Below are positions 1 through 8,389 of a stretch of DNA of 33,433 bases, one piece after another (the stretch's first letter is position 1; each line of letters opens with the position of its first letter). The stretch spans positions 1 to 33,433 of the forward strand of contig JAFVCB010000057.1 in the NCBI GenBank assembly GCA_017479555.1. Direction: 5' to 3'. Source of the stretch: Bacteroidaceae bacterium (lineage in GTDB: Bacteria > Bacteroidota > Bacteroidia > Bacteroidales > Bacteroidaceae). Below the pieces are notes generated by a model. It worked only from the letters and a program-made list of their open reading frames with translations. It was not told the origin of the DNA and did not search any database. A program made the translations under genes and the position numbers.

Positions 1-992
1 AGTTCGTCCTCGCCAGGGAACACAGCCACGGGAGCTAAATATCCCACGCGCTCCTTGATGCCTTCGGTAACGTATGGCACGTGTGCCAGTCCGCCTGTGA
101 TGAGTATGGCATCGACACGTCCTTGCAGGACTGCACCTTGTGCGGCTATTTCCTTTGCCGTCTGGAAAATCATCGCATCGACAGCTGCGCGCGCTTTGTC
201 ATCGCCCTGCTCTATACGTTTCATGATGGCCTTCATATCACTCGTACCCAAATAGCCTTGCAAGCCACAGCCACGCATGATATGATTTTGCATCTCGGCC
301 TCAGTGAAGCGTCCGCTATAGCACAGCTTGATGAGTTTGGAAACAGGTAGTGAACCGCTACGTCCTACGCTGAACGAACCCTCACCGTCCAAGGCATTGT
401 TCACGTCTATGGCTCGCCCATTGCGGTGCGAGGCCACGCTGATGCCGCTGCCCATGTGACAGACTATCAGCGACATATCTTTGTAGTGTCGCCCTTGTGC
501 GTGGGCATAGCGTCGTGCCACGGCTTTCTGATTGAGCGCATGCCAGAAACACTCTCGCTCGATGTATGGACTACCACTGTAGAAAGACACGGCATCCATC
601 TCTGTCACCACTCCTGGGTCGGCCATCATCGCGGGGCAATGCATCTGCTGCGCCAGTTCGTAGGCCAAGATTGTGCCTAAGTTGCAGGGATGTTGCCGCG
701 GTGCATGCTGCAGGGCGCGGCACATCGGCTCATCCACCTCGTAGACCCCGCCTGGTAGCGGGCGTAACAAGCCTCCACGACCGACTATAGCATCGAAATG
801 AAGAGGAATATCGGCTTCTCTCAGCGCTTGCAACACTAAGTCGCGACGAAACGCTTTCTGCGCGGCTACGCTGGGAAAGGTGGCAAGTTCTTCTATGGAG
901 TGGAGAATGACTTTTTCGACAAGCGGGTTTTCGTCTTCGTAGACACCAATTTTGGTGCTACTGGCTCCAGGATTTATGGCAAGTATACGCAT
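1..992 (-). CDS. buk: Butyrate kinase (partial, C-terminus outside window)
   Basis: Butyrate kinase converts butyryl phosphate and ADP to butyrate and ATP, the last step of the phosphotransbutyrylase route. The reading frame starts at the ATG whose complement is at 990-992 and gives MRILAINPGASSTKIGVYED, the phosphate-binding N-terminus of the acetate/butyrate kinase (ASKHA) fold. Further in, CHMGSGISVASHRNG and NALDGEGSFSVGRSG are the adenosine/phosphate motifs of the family, and ILITGGLAH is seen near the edge. The frame stays open to base 1, so about 330 codons are present and roughly the last 25 residues of a usual 350-residue kinase are missing. It starts 8 nt after the ptb stop, so the two genes are almost certainly co-transcribed. 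A branched-chain acyl kinase with the same fold is possible; the ptb neighbour favours butyrate. Confidence 0.95.
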   Translation of the reverse strand, partial: MRILAINPGASSTKIGVYEDENPLVEKVILHSIEELATFPSVAAQKAFRRDLVLQALREADIPLHFDAIVGRGGLLRPLPGGVYEVDEPMCRALQHAPRQHPCNLGTILAYELAQQMHCPAMMADPGVVTEMDAVSFYSGSPYIERECFWHALNQKAVARRYAHAQGRHYKDMSLIVCHMGSGISVASHRNGRAIDVNNALDGEGSFSVGRSGSLPVSKLIKLCYSGRFTEAEMQNHIMRGCGLQGYLGTSDMKAIMKRIEQGDDKARAAVDAMIFQTAKEIAAQGAVLQGRVDAILITGGLAHVPYVTEGIKERVGYLAPVAVFPGEDE

Positions 993-1000
993 AGAGTGAC

Positions 1001-1909
1001 TTAAAGAATAGAGATGGCGGCAGTGGCCAAACTGAGCAATTTGCTGCGGCTGTCATCCCCTCTCGAGGTGAGTACCACGGGATGGGTAGTGCCTTGCAGT
1101 ATGCCCGATACAGTGGCGTGGGCAAAGTAGGTTATGGTCTTATAAAAACCGTTGGCTGCTTCAAGATTGGGAAACACGAGGGCATCTGCCTCGCCCTGCA
1201 GGGGAGAATCAATACCTTTGGCACGCAGGGCTTCGGGGTCTACACAGGTGCGTATGTCGAGCGGGCCGTCTATCACCGTCGTCCCCATCTTTCCTTGAGC
1301 GGCGGCCTCTGCGAGGGTGCGGTAGTGGAGTGTGAGGGGATATTTGGGGCTTACTTTCTCTGTGAAATGCACCAATCCGATGCGCGGGGCTTCTATGCCA
1401 AAGCTGCGACAAAGGGCATCGACATAAGCCACCTGCGACTCGCGTTGTTGGTCGGTGGGTTCGGGAATTACAGCCACGTCGGTGATGAAGAGCAGGCGTG
1501 GAAATTGGGGTATCTCGGCCACTGTGATGTGCGAGAGTACACGTCCTGCGGGCAACAAGCCTTGCTCCTTATTCAGCACGGCGCGCAACAAGTTGTCGGT
1601 GTGCAACAGTCCTTTCATCAAGATATCGACCTCGCCCTGCCTGACCAGATCTACGGCGCGGGCGGCTGCAGCATCTTCGCCTTCTACCTCCACACGGCGC
1701 ACGTGGTCGGCAAACGGCGCGAGCCGTTGTGCCAATGCCGCCGAGGGGGCTTCCCCGACGAGCAACACCTCCACAAATCCTGCCTCAAGCGCACTGCATA
1801 GTGCCTCTATCGTACTGGCATCCACCGCATTGATGACGGCCACGCGGAAGCGACGATGCACATGCGCTAAGCGTGCCAAGAGGGTATCGAACGAACGAAT
1901 GGCTGACAT
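1001..1909 (-). CDS. ptb: Phosphate butyryltransferase
   Basis: This 302-aa cytosolic enzyme of the phosphate acetyl/butyryltransferase family swaps CoA for phosphate on butyryl-CoA, feeding the kinase encoded directly downstream. Family signatures read directly are DILMKGLLHTDNLLRAVLNK, SHITVAEIP, FITDVAVIPEPT, GLVHFTEKVSPKYP and the C-terminal VFPNLEAANGFYKTITYF, followed by VLTSRGDDSRSKLLSLATA. Length is normal for Ptb. The ATG start is at 1907-1909. Together ptb-buk makes ATP by substrate-level phosphorylation and releases butyrate. Use on other short or branched acyl-CoAs cannot be excluded from sequence. No convincing TAnnTTTG promoter was seen in the 116-bp gap upstream. Confidence 0.95.
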   Translation of the reverse strand: MSAIRSFDTLLARLAHVHRRFRVAVINAVDASTIEALCSALEAGFVEVLLVGEAPSAALAQRLAPFADHVRRVEVEGEDAAAARAVDLVRQGEVDILMKGLLHTDNLLRAVLNKEQGLLPAGRVLSHITVAEIPQFPRLLFITDVAVIPEPTDQQRESQVAYVDALCRSFGIEAPRIGLVHFTEKVSPKYPLTLHYRTLAEAAAQGKMGTTVIDGPLDIRTCVDPEALRAKGIDSPLQGEADALVFPNLEAANGFYKTITYFAHATVSGILQGTTHPVVLTSRGDDSRSKLLSLATAAISIL

Positions 1910-2025
1910 AGTCTATAAGATAATGTGAGGAACAACGGCGGGTGATGAACAGCAGTGTGATTATGCCCTGCACAATGCGGTGCGTGTGCTGATATAGACC
2001 ACACCCGTCCGCCTACTTGCTTGCG

Positions 2026-3045
2026 CTATACGAAATCCTTGCCTTTGAAGATGATGTGCAGGCGATTCTTGATGGCTTTGGTGATATGCCCAAAATCACC
2101 CTTGCGCAACCGATGGCCTAACTCCCAGAGCGAGCGTCTGAAACGTATCCACGGATGATTCCACCCCTGTATGCGATACACGTGGTGTCGATGGTCGATA
2201 TGCTCCATGATGTATCGTGGATGCTTCAGCGGAAACTCCAGCTCGTAGCGTTCCATCTCGAAGATACGGCGATAGCCTGGCGGCAGGTCGGCTGTGCCAC
2301 CACTGAAGTGTGCGCTGTCGGGCTGAATACCAATGTTGAGCACCTGATTGCGCGTGGGGACGATGGCCAACTGGTTGTTCAGTTGCAGGGCGGCAAAGAA
2401 GATGCTCTCGTAGAAAGCTTTGCCTGCTGCCTTGTGCGCGCGGCACATCGGTAAGAAGTCTTTGCGCAGGCCGCGCTCCTTGACGATGAGTTCAAGGTCG
2501 TGCAGCGCGGCGGGATTGCTAAGGAAGTCGTAGTGTTCCTCCCACTGTTCGAAGACGCGCCGCCACGAGGCCCAGCCCGAGATATTGAAGTTGTTGGAAA
2601 AGAAATAGTCATCCTCCACACCCTCGGTCACTTCCTCGCAGTTACACCCTTGTATGATACCGATACGCTCGTCGTGCTCGTAGCGGTCGAGTAGCTCCTT
2701 GCAATAAGGGAAGAACGACTGTGTAGGCACGTCATCGTCTTCAAGCATGATGAGCTTGTCGGTGTAGGAAAACGCCCATTGCACAGCCAAGAACTCGGAA
2801 GGGTCGCAGCCTTGATTGACCTCCTGATAGGACGTATGCACCTCGCACTCCCAGTCGATGTTCTCCACCACACGGCGGCAGGCCTCGATGCCAGGCATGT
2901 CGAAGTCCCCGCGCGGACCGTCTTGGTAGAAGAACAAGCGTGACGGACGCGCCAAGCGCACCTGTTCAAATACTTTCTCCAAGACATCGGCTCGGTTGAA
3001 AAACAAGATGAGGAGCGATATATCTATCTTCGCAGGATGTTTCAT
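2026..3045 (-). CDS. GT-A fold glycosyltransferase, GnT-I/GT2-like
   Basis: A 339-aa nucleotide-diphospho-sugar transferase, probably acting in the cytoplasm on a surface glycan. The N-terminus (about residues 8-45) reads DISLLILFFNRADVLEKVFE then RPSRLFFYQDGPR, the first Rossmann part of a GT-A fold. LEDDDVP at 101-107 is the acidic metal/nucleotide-sugar motif (DxD-like) and NFNISGWASWRR is the acceptor-side segment seen in Bacteroidetes homologues often labelled hemolysin-activation or GlcNAc-transferase-like. I chose the ATG at 3045; a GTG 33 nt upstream (3078) is in frame but adds MFVHLTKLSII, which looks like leader. There is no signal peptide or membrane segment. It is divergent from the nucleotidyltransferase-aminotransferase gene, so both may serve one glycan pathway. 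Donor and acceptor are unknown. Confidence 0.8.
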   Translation of the reverse strand: MKHPAKIDISLLILFFNRADVLEKVFEQVRLARPSRLFFYQDGPRGDFDMPGIEACRRVVENIDWECEVHTSYQEVNQGCDPSEFLAVQWAFSYTDKLIMLEDDDVPTQSFFPYCKELLDRYEHDERIGIIQGCNCEEVTEGVEDDYFFSNNFNISGWASWRRVFEQWEEHYDFLSNPAALHDLELIVKERGLRKDFLPMCRAHKAAGKAFYESIFFAALQLNNQLAIVPTRNQVLNIGIQPDSAHFSGGTADLPPGYRRIFEMERYELEFPLKHPRYIMEHIDHRHHVYRIQGWNHPWIRFRRSLWELGHRLRKGDFGHITKAIKNRLHIIFKGKDFV

Positions 3046-3151
3046 AATGATACTGAGTTTAGTGAGGTGGACGAACACGGGCTACGCACTGGTGTACAAT
3101 AGGAGTAGATGCTCCACTGACGTTTTCAGCCCTAACAGCATGGCTCATCCC

Positions 3152-3189
3152 GTAGCGGCAAACGCGCTACACTTTTCGTAGCAAAAATA
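3152..3189 (-). promoter_or_regulatory. Candidate promoter and leader hairpin of the glycosyltransferase gene
   Basis: On the minus strand TATTTTTGC (3189-3181) matches the Bacteroidetes -7 element TAnnTTTG. No good -33 TTG lies at the usual distance. Just downstream, the arms GTAGCG (3152-3157) and CGCTAC (3165-3170) can form a 6-bp hairpin near the 5' end of a roughly 130-nt leader. Confidence 0.4.
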
Positions 3190-3259
3190 AGTTTTTAGGC
3201 GCGTAAAGCACCCTTTGAGGTCTAAAAAATCATTCACAATCGTCAAAAACGCGCACCGA

Positions 3260-3294
3260 TTGCTTCAAAACCCATGAGGTAATGTTATTTTTGC
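3260..3294 (+). promoter_or_regulatory. Promoter of the fusion gene, possibly leaderless
   Basis: TTG at 3260-3262 and TATTTTTGC at 3286-3294, separated by 23 bp, match the Bacteroidetes -33/-7 pattern. The ATG of the next gene is at 3298, only 3 nt after this element. Transcription starting at the usual distance would begin at or next to the start codon. Confidence 0.6.
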
Positions 3295-3297
3295 AGT

Positions 3298-5109
3298 ATG
3301 CAAGCAATTATTTTGGCCGCAGGAATGGGAAAACGCCTCGGCGAACTCACCAAGGACAACACCAAGTGTATGGTGCGCGTGAACGGCACACCGCTCATCG
3401 ACCGTATGTTGCAGCAACTCGCTACCCTCTCGCTCGAGCGCGTGGTCATCGTCATCGGCTACAAGGGACAGGAGCTGCGCCAGCACATAGGCCATCGCTA
3501 CGACACGCAGTTTGACATCGTATACGTAGAGAATCCCGTCTACGACCGTACGAACAATATCTACTCGCTCTATTTAGCACGCGAGGCACTGGTGAGCGAC
3601 GACACGCTGCTGCTCGAGAGCGACCTCATTCTCGAAGACGGCATGCTGCAAATGGCACTCGAGAGTCCCGAGCCCAACGTGGCGCTCGTGGCTAAATACG
3701 AGTCGTGGATGGACGGCACGATGGTGCGTATTGACTCAGAGGGACGCATCACGGGCTTTGTGCCTAAACAAGACTTCAGATACGCTGAGACCGACACCTA
3801 CTACAAGACGGTGAACGTCTACAAGTTCAGCAAGTCCTTTAGCCGCGAGAAGTATGTACCCTTCCTCGAAGCCTATCAGAAGGCGCTGGGCAACAATGCC
3901 TACTACGAGCAAGTGCTGCGTGTCATCACTTTTCTCAACGATAAGGAGCTGCGTGCCTTGCCTACCGAGCAGCACAAGTGGTATGAGATAGACGACATTC
4001 AGGACCTCGACATCGCGGAAGTAATCTTTAGCGACACGGAGAAGTTAGCCCGCTACACACGGCGCTACGGCGGGTATTGGCGCTTCCCGTACCTGCGCGA
4101 CTTCTGCTATTTAGTAAACCCCTACTTCCCGCCCGCTCGCTTGAAGGACGAACTCCGCGCAGCCTTCGACACCTTGCTCACGGAGTACCCATCGGGCATG
4201 CGCGTGTGTACGCTCTTAGCGGCCAAGTGTTTCGGTGTGAGCCAAGAGCATATCGTGCCCGCCGCTGGGGCTGCCGAACTCATCCGTATCCTGATGGAGC
4301 GCGAAGAGGGTCGCGTAGGCATGGTATGGCCTACGTTTGAGGAATACCCCAATCGGCTCAGCGAGGAACAGCGCGTGGTATTCGTACCGTCGAAGCCTGG
4401 TTTCAGATACGACGCTGACGACCTCATCGCTTTTTTCTCCCAACACAGCGTACACACGCTCGTTATCATCAATCCCGACAACCCCTCGGGCAACTTCCTC
4501 CCCAAAGCCGACGTGCTACGCCTCGCCGCGTGGTGCGAAGAGAACGGCATACGCTTGTTGCTCGACGAGAGTTTCGTAGATTTCAGCCGCGAGGGTGTAG
4601 ACGTTACACTCATCAACGACCATCTTCTGCGCACCTACCCCCATCTCATCGTGATGAAAAGCATATCGAAGTCGTACGGTGTACCAGGTCTGCGCCTCGG
4701 CGTGATGGCTTCAGCCGACACCGCATTGCTTACAAGCGTGCGCGCGGCACTGCCTATTTGGGGTATCAATTCCTTCGCCGAATTTTTCTTGCAAATTTTC
4801 AGTAAGTACGAAGCCGACTATCGGCGCAGCCATCCTCGTTTCTTGCTTGCGCGCGATAGGTTCTACGAGGCTTTACAGGCTATACCCTACCTGCGCGTGT
4901 GGCCCACGGAGGCCAACTATTTTCTGGCCGAGGTGCTACCGCCCTACTCCTCCACATCGCTCACCAAGAAGCTCTTGGCCGACTACGACATCCTCATCAA
5001 GGACTGCAGCACCAAGAAGGCATTCGATGGCCAAAGTTTTGTGCGCATCGCGGTGCGCGACGAGGCCGACAACCAACGTCTCGTAGACTGTCTGAAAGCT
5101 ATCTCATAG
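3298..5109 (+). CDS. Sugar-type nucleotidyltransferase fused to class I/II aminotransferase
   Basis: A 603-aa two-domain protein. Residues 1-250 form a nucleotidyltransferase: LAAGMGKRLGELTKDNTKCM at 7-26 is the LAAGxGxR nucleotide-binding loop with its trailing lysine, and ESDLIL (107-112) supplies the metal-binding aspartate. It resembles LicC-type phosphocholine and phosphonate cytidylyltransferases as well as sugar nucleotidyltransferases. Residues 260-603 form a PLP-dependent aminotransferase of the HisC/CobD type: NPDNPSG (392-398), LLLDES (aspartate 423), SISKSYG with the Schiff-base lysine at 458, and GLRLG. The fusion suggests one pathway that aminates a small substrate and activates it with CTP or another NTP. 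It is followed by an ornithine-cyclodeaminase-like gene on the same strand. Phosphonate-pathway cytidylyltransferase-transaminase fusions exist, but I recall theirs as class V, so the substrate here is open. Confidence 0.85.
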   Translation: MQAIILAAGMGKRLGELTKDNTKCMVRVNGTPLIDRMLQQLATLSLERVVIVIGYKGQELRQHIGHRYDTQFDIVYVENPVYDRTNNIYSLYLAREALVSDDTLLLESDLILEDGMLQMALESPEPNVALVAKYESWMDGTMVRIDSEGRITGFVPKQDFRYAETDTYYKTVNVYKFSKSFSREKYVPFLEAYQKALGNNAYYEQVLRVITFLNDKELRALPTEQHKWYEIDDIQDLDIAEVIFSDTEKLARYTRRYGGYWRFPYLRDFCYLVNPYFPPARLKDELRAAFDTLLTEYPSGMRVCTLLAAKCFGVSQEHIVPAAGAAELIRILMEREEGRVGMVWPTFEEYPNRLSEEQRVVFVPSKPGFRYDADDLIAFFSQHSVHTLVIINPDNPSGNFLPKADVLRLAAWCEENGIRLLLDESFVDFSREGVDVTLINDHLLRTYPHLIVMKSISKSYGVPGLRLGVMASADTALLTSVRAALPIWGINSFAEFFLQIFSKYEADYRRSHPRFLLARDRFYEALQAIPYLRVWPTEANYFLAEVLPPYSSTSLTKKLLADYDILIKDCSTKKAFDGQSFVRIAVRDEADNQRLVDCLKAIS

Positions 5110-5263
5110 TTTGCGCAATGGTTTGTCGGGCATCTCCCTGCAAGCCACGAAGATGCACCTCTGCATACAGTTGTTTGCCCGAGGGCTACCCGCTCATCAA
5201 TCTGCTAAGCACCCCATCAGCCACACCCATCTTTTCGTTCCTCACTCGTAGCACACATCCACC

Positions 5264-6214
5264 ATGCTCCTATTTCACGACGAACTCATAGGCCGCTACA
5301 TGCCCGCACCCAGCGAGTGTGTAGACTGGGTAAGGACTTGTTTCCTCAGCAAACACGAGGCCACTCTGCCACCCAAAATTAGCCTGCATCCGCAAGGCTC
5401 TGATTTCTTCAACACCATGCCCTGCCTGCTGCCCGCACCCTACAAGCGGTACGGCGTGAAAGTGGTGCACCGCATAGCGGGTCAAACACCCTCACTCGGA
5501 GGGGCTATCATGCTCTACGACAGCGCGACGGGCGAACTCTTAGCCCTATTCGACAGCGACCGTATCACCACGATGCGCACGGGTGCAGTGGCTGCGCTGG
5601 CGGCCAAGACGTTCAGACGCTGGGGCGACGTGGCTTACGGATTTATCGGACTGGGCAACACGGCGCGCGCCACCCTACTCTGCCTACTCCACACCGAGCC
5701 TGCGACACACCACGTGGTCTATCTGCTCAAGTACAAACAACAAGCCGAAGACTTCCAAGCACGCTTTGCCAACTTCGAGAACGTGTCGTTCCGCGTCGTG
5801 CAAACACCCGAAGAAATCGTTAGGCAGGCCGACGTCGTGTTTAGCTGTCTGACCGACGCTCCCACCCTGCTGTGCGAAGACAACTCGGCTTTTCGCCAAG
5901 GGCAAACCATCATCCCCGTACACACAAAGGGTTTCCAGAATTGCGATCTCTTTTTCGACAAAGTTTTCGCAGACGATCGAGGTCACGTCTGCGGCTTTCG
6001 CTATTTCGAACAGTTCAAACATTTCGACGAGATAGGCCACGTGCTACGCGGTGTTGCCTCTGGGCGCGGTGGCGACCAAGAGCGCATCCTCTGCTACAAT
6101 ATCGGCATCGCGCTCCACGACGTATATTTCGCCCATCAGCTCTACGAAAAGCTCAAGACACTTGACATCCCCCACGCTTCGCTGCGTGGAGCAAAACCGA
6201 AGTTCTATATTTAG
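5264..6214 (+). CDS. Ornithine cyclodeaminase / mu-crystallin family oxidoreductase
   Basis: A 316-aa NAD(P)-dependent enzyme. The N-terminal part carries RYGVKVVHR (around 62-70), including the family's catalytic lysine region, and DSDRITTMRTGAVAALAAK (98-115), the substrate/NAD-contact segment. A Rossmann loop GFIGLGNTAR lies at 126-135, and DVVFSCLTDAPTLL and a late aspartate-rich FFDKVFADD follow. Family members include ornithine cyclodeaminase, alanine dehydrogenase, ketimine reductase and the siderophore enzyme SbnB, so the exact reaction is unknown. The gene lies 154 bp after the nucleotidyltransferase-aminotransferase fusion on the same strand and probably acts in the same small-molecule pathway, for instance interconverting an imino and amino acid. 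Nothing notable was seen in the gap before it. Confidence 0.85.
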   Translation: MLLFHDELIGRYMPAPSECVDWVRTCFLSKHEATLPPKISLHPQGSDFFNTMPCLLPAPYKRYGVKVVHRIAGQTPSLGGAIMLYDSATGELLALFDSDRITTMRTGAVAALAAKTFRRWGDVAYGFIGLGNTARATLLCLLHTEPATHHVVYLLKYKQQAEDFQARFANFENVSFRVVQTPEEIVRQADVVFSCLTDAPTLLCEDNSAFRQGQTIIPVHTKGFQNCDLFFDKVFADDRGHVCGFRYFEQFKHFDEIGHVLRGVASGRGGDQERILCYNIGIALHDVYFAHQLYEKLKTLDIPHASLRGAKPKFYI

Positions 6215-6334
6215 GCCGCGTGCATGGCGCACTGCCGTTTCTGCACCCGAGGATATCGATGAGCCGCCCTTTGGTTTTCCACTTACAAACCGATGGCTTC
6301 TGCCGCTCCTCGCACTCTTTTTTTGTCCACATGG

Positions 6335-6448
6335 GGTGCAATTCTATAAATTTAGGCTCAGTTCGTACAAACTGAGCCTAAGTTTACAAAAACTAAGCCT
6401 AAATTTGTGAAAACTTAGGCTTAGTTTATAGAATCCGTGGGATGCACC
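6335..6448. repeat. Palindromic repeat element with terminal inverted repeats (copy 1)
   Basis: About 114 bp of nested palindromes between convergent genes. The outer arms are GGTGCA (6335-6340) with TGCACC (6443-6448) and TTCTATAAA (6342-6350) with TTTATAGAA (6425-6433). Inside are two perfect hairpins: TTAGGCTCAGTT (6352-6363) with its complement at 6370-6381 (12 bp), and 6390-6402 with 6415-6427 (13 bp, core AACTAAGCCTAA). The element is built of four alternating units of about 20 bp around AAACTnAGCCTnA. A relative lies at 33024-33116. It may serve as a two-way transcription barrier for the genes ending at 6214 and 6660, although no U-tract follows. Confidence 0.75.
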
Positions 6449-6528
6449 TCAAAAGATATCGGAGTGCGAAGAATATTCACCCGATGAACCTCAATTTGTA
6501 ACCCATAGTAGGGCGAAATGCGTCCCAT

Positions 6529-6645
6529 GTACAGCCGCGACCGACCAAGCAATGGACGCGGCAAACCAATAGTCATGCGCGCAGAAACAAGGTACAGCCG
6601 CGGAAGTTTGAGATAAGAAAGATTACAAACAAGGTACGGGCGCGG
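6529..6645 (+). repeat. Three short direct repeats, GTACAGCCGCG-like
   Basis: Copies begin at 6529 (GTACAGCCGCGA), 6592 (GTACAGCCGCGG) and 6634 (GTACGGGCGCGG), spaced 63 and 42 bp. The last two are both preceded by ACAAG. They lie in the 445-bp gene-free stretch 6215-6659, whose only other visible content is the palindromic element at 6335-6448. The role is unknown. Confidence 0.5.
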
Positions 6646-6659
6646 CTATCAGAGAAAGT

Positions 6660-8336
6660 TTATTTCACCACGCCTTCGATGGGCTGGCCTATACAACCGT
6701 TGGGCATCTGGATATGTAGCAGGGCGCAAACGGTAGGGGCAATGTCAGTGATATGTACCTCACGGGCGGTCTCACCATGCGAGATGCCTTGTCCGAAGAA
6801 CACGCACGGGATATGGTTGTCGTAGGGATTCCACACGCCATGCATAGAGCCTGTCAGCCCCGTAGTGCGGCTGTCGCCGTAGATAGCGGGGCGGGGAATG
6901 GTGAGTAGGCATCCGCTGCGCTCGCGATGGTATCCATTGATGGCGCGCTCGCGTATGAGCTGAGGTATAGGCGATGCAGCGATGTCATCGATGTCTGCCA
7001 CGTAGGCAAAGCGCAAGTCAGTCTTGAGATGATCCACCGCAAGTCGGCGCAGCTCGGCCTCGTCGATGCCCAAACGGGCTATCGTCTCGTGGGCTAAGTG
7101 TATCTGACAGTTTCGGTCGCCAAAGAGGAGATTCTCGTCCGCATGGTAATGGGCTTTGAGCCAATCGTTGAGCTCACGTGTAGTAGCACTCATGTGCCAA
7201 GGTTCGCTGGGGATACGATGGTCTCGGTTGAAGTCGATGTTGTGGGCTGCACCGTGGTCGGCAGTAAGGAAGAAGAGATACGCGCCTTGGCCAACCTCAC
7301 GGTCGAGAAAGTTCAAGAAAGCCTCGAGTTCCTTGTCGAGCCGCAGATAAGCATCCTCCACCTCTATGGAATTGATGCCAAACTGATGACCTATGTAGTC
7401 GGTGGGGCTGATGCTCACGCAGAGCATATCGGTCTGCGAGCCGTGACCTAATCCCTCGCCTATGAGAGCCGCGCGAGCCATGGCAAAAGTGAGCTGAATG
7501 CCTTGAGGTACGGCTCGAAGCAACCCGTAGCCCAAGCTGTCGCGAAGTGCTTGCAAGTCGTACGGGAACGTGGTGCGTCCGTAGTCCACAAAGGGTTCTT
7601 CGTAGGGCGCATCGTCGGCAGTACTCTGCGTATAGGTTTCGATGGGATAGAGCGTTTGCCATTTCTCGGTCAAGAGTCGGTCGGGCCATTTCTGTGCGTT
7701 GAACGCGGCTGCCCACTGGGGAAGTTCCTGGCGATAGAACGAGGATGTGATGAAACAACCCGCTTCGTCGTCGAACCAGTAGGCAGCGTCGGCCAAGTGG
7801 CCTGCGGGCAGAATGGCGGCGCGGTCTTTGAGGGCTACGCCTATCACGCGACTACGAAAGTTGGTGGCTAATTTCAACTCATCGCCCATCGTGGTGGCCA
7901 GCATGTTTCGCGGCGACATACGTCCCGCTGCTCCTTGGCTGCCCACGGCGCTGACGGTGGTGTCCTCGGTGCAGTATTGCCAGCGATTGCCGTTGCGGAA
8001 TTTGTTGCCTGCTATGCCGTGCACACTGGGTGTGGTGCCCGTATAGACGCTGGCGTGACCTGCGGCGGTGACGGTAGGCATGTAGTTAATCTGACAATTG
8101 GCAGCGGAAAAGCCCTCGCGCAAGAGGCGTTTGAACCCGCCCTGTCCGTATCGGTCGGCATAGCGATAGAGGTAGTCCCACCTCATTTGGTCAACGACAA
8201 GACCTACCACAAGGCGCGGCGTGGCCTGCGTGACGGCGGGCTGAGGTGAGGTGGCAGCCGTCGTTTGTGCCTTGGCAGGATGGAAAAGACTGGTTGCCAA
8301 AAGGATGATAAACGATATAGGGCGAAGATGTTTCAT
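6660..8336 (-). CDS. pafA: PafA-like alkaline phosphatase, exported
   Basis: A 558-aa phosphomonoesterase of the alkaline phosphatase superfamily that should release phosphate from organic phosphates in the periplasm. The start is the ATG at 8336, giving MKHLRPISFIILLATSLFHP then AKAQ, a signal peptide; the longer frame to 8408 would overlap the upstream gene and bury the signal. D49 (VVDQMRWDYL) is a metal ligand. PTVTAAGHASVYTG (87-100) contains the nucleophile threonine (T90 by family alignment), N111 follows in GIAGNKF, and LKDRAAILPAGH (169-180) carries the lysine and arginine typical of PafA monoesterases. SPTDYIGHQFG, TADHGAAHN and HGVWNPYDNHIP give the remaining zinc ligands. It is last in the likely unit HAD-hslR-pafA. 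The PafA K/R pair argues against a diesterase. Confidence 0.9.
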   Translation of the reverse strand: MKHLRPISFIILLATSLFHPAKAQTTAATSPQPAVTQATPRLVVGLVVDQMRWDYLYRYADRYGQGGFKRLLREGFSAANCQINYMPTVTAAGHASVYTGTTPSVHGIAGNKFRNGNRWQYCTEDTTVSAVGSQGAAGRMSPRNMLATTMGDELKLATNFRSRVIGVALKDRAAILPAGHLADAAYWFDDEAGCFITSSFYRQELPQWAAAFNAQKWPDRLLTEKWQTLYPIETYTQSTADDAPYEEPFVDYGRTTFPYDLQALRDSLGYGLLRAVPQGIQLTFAMARAALIGEGLGHGSQTDMLCVSISPTDYIGHQFGINSIEVEDAYLRLDKELEAFLNFLDREVGQGAYLFFLTADHGAAHNIDFNRDHRIPSEPWHMSATTRELNDWLKAHYHADENLLFGDRNCQIHLAHETIARLGIDEAELRRLAVDHLKTDLRFAYVADIDDIAASPIPQLIRERAINGYHRERSGCLLTIPRPAIYGDSRTTGLTGSMHGVWNPYDNHIPCVFFGQGISHGETAREVHITDIAPTVCALLHIQMPNGCIGQPIEGVVK

Positions 8337-8389
8337 CGTAGAAAAGGTTTGTTCGGTAAGTGCAAAAAAAAGAAAGGGTGCGCGGCGGC

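Noticed and set aside
1082..1801. 239-codon frame antisense to ptb
   Set aside because: It lies wholly inside ptb, has no known motif and the ptb product is complete.
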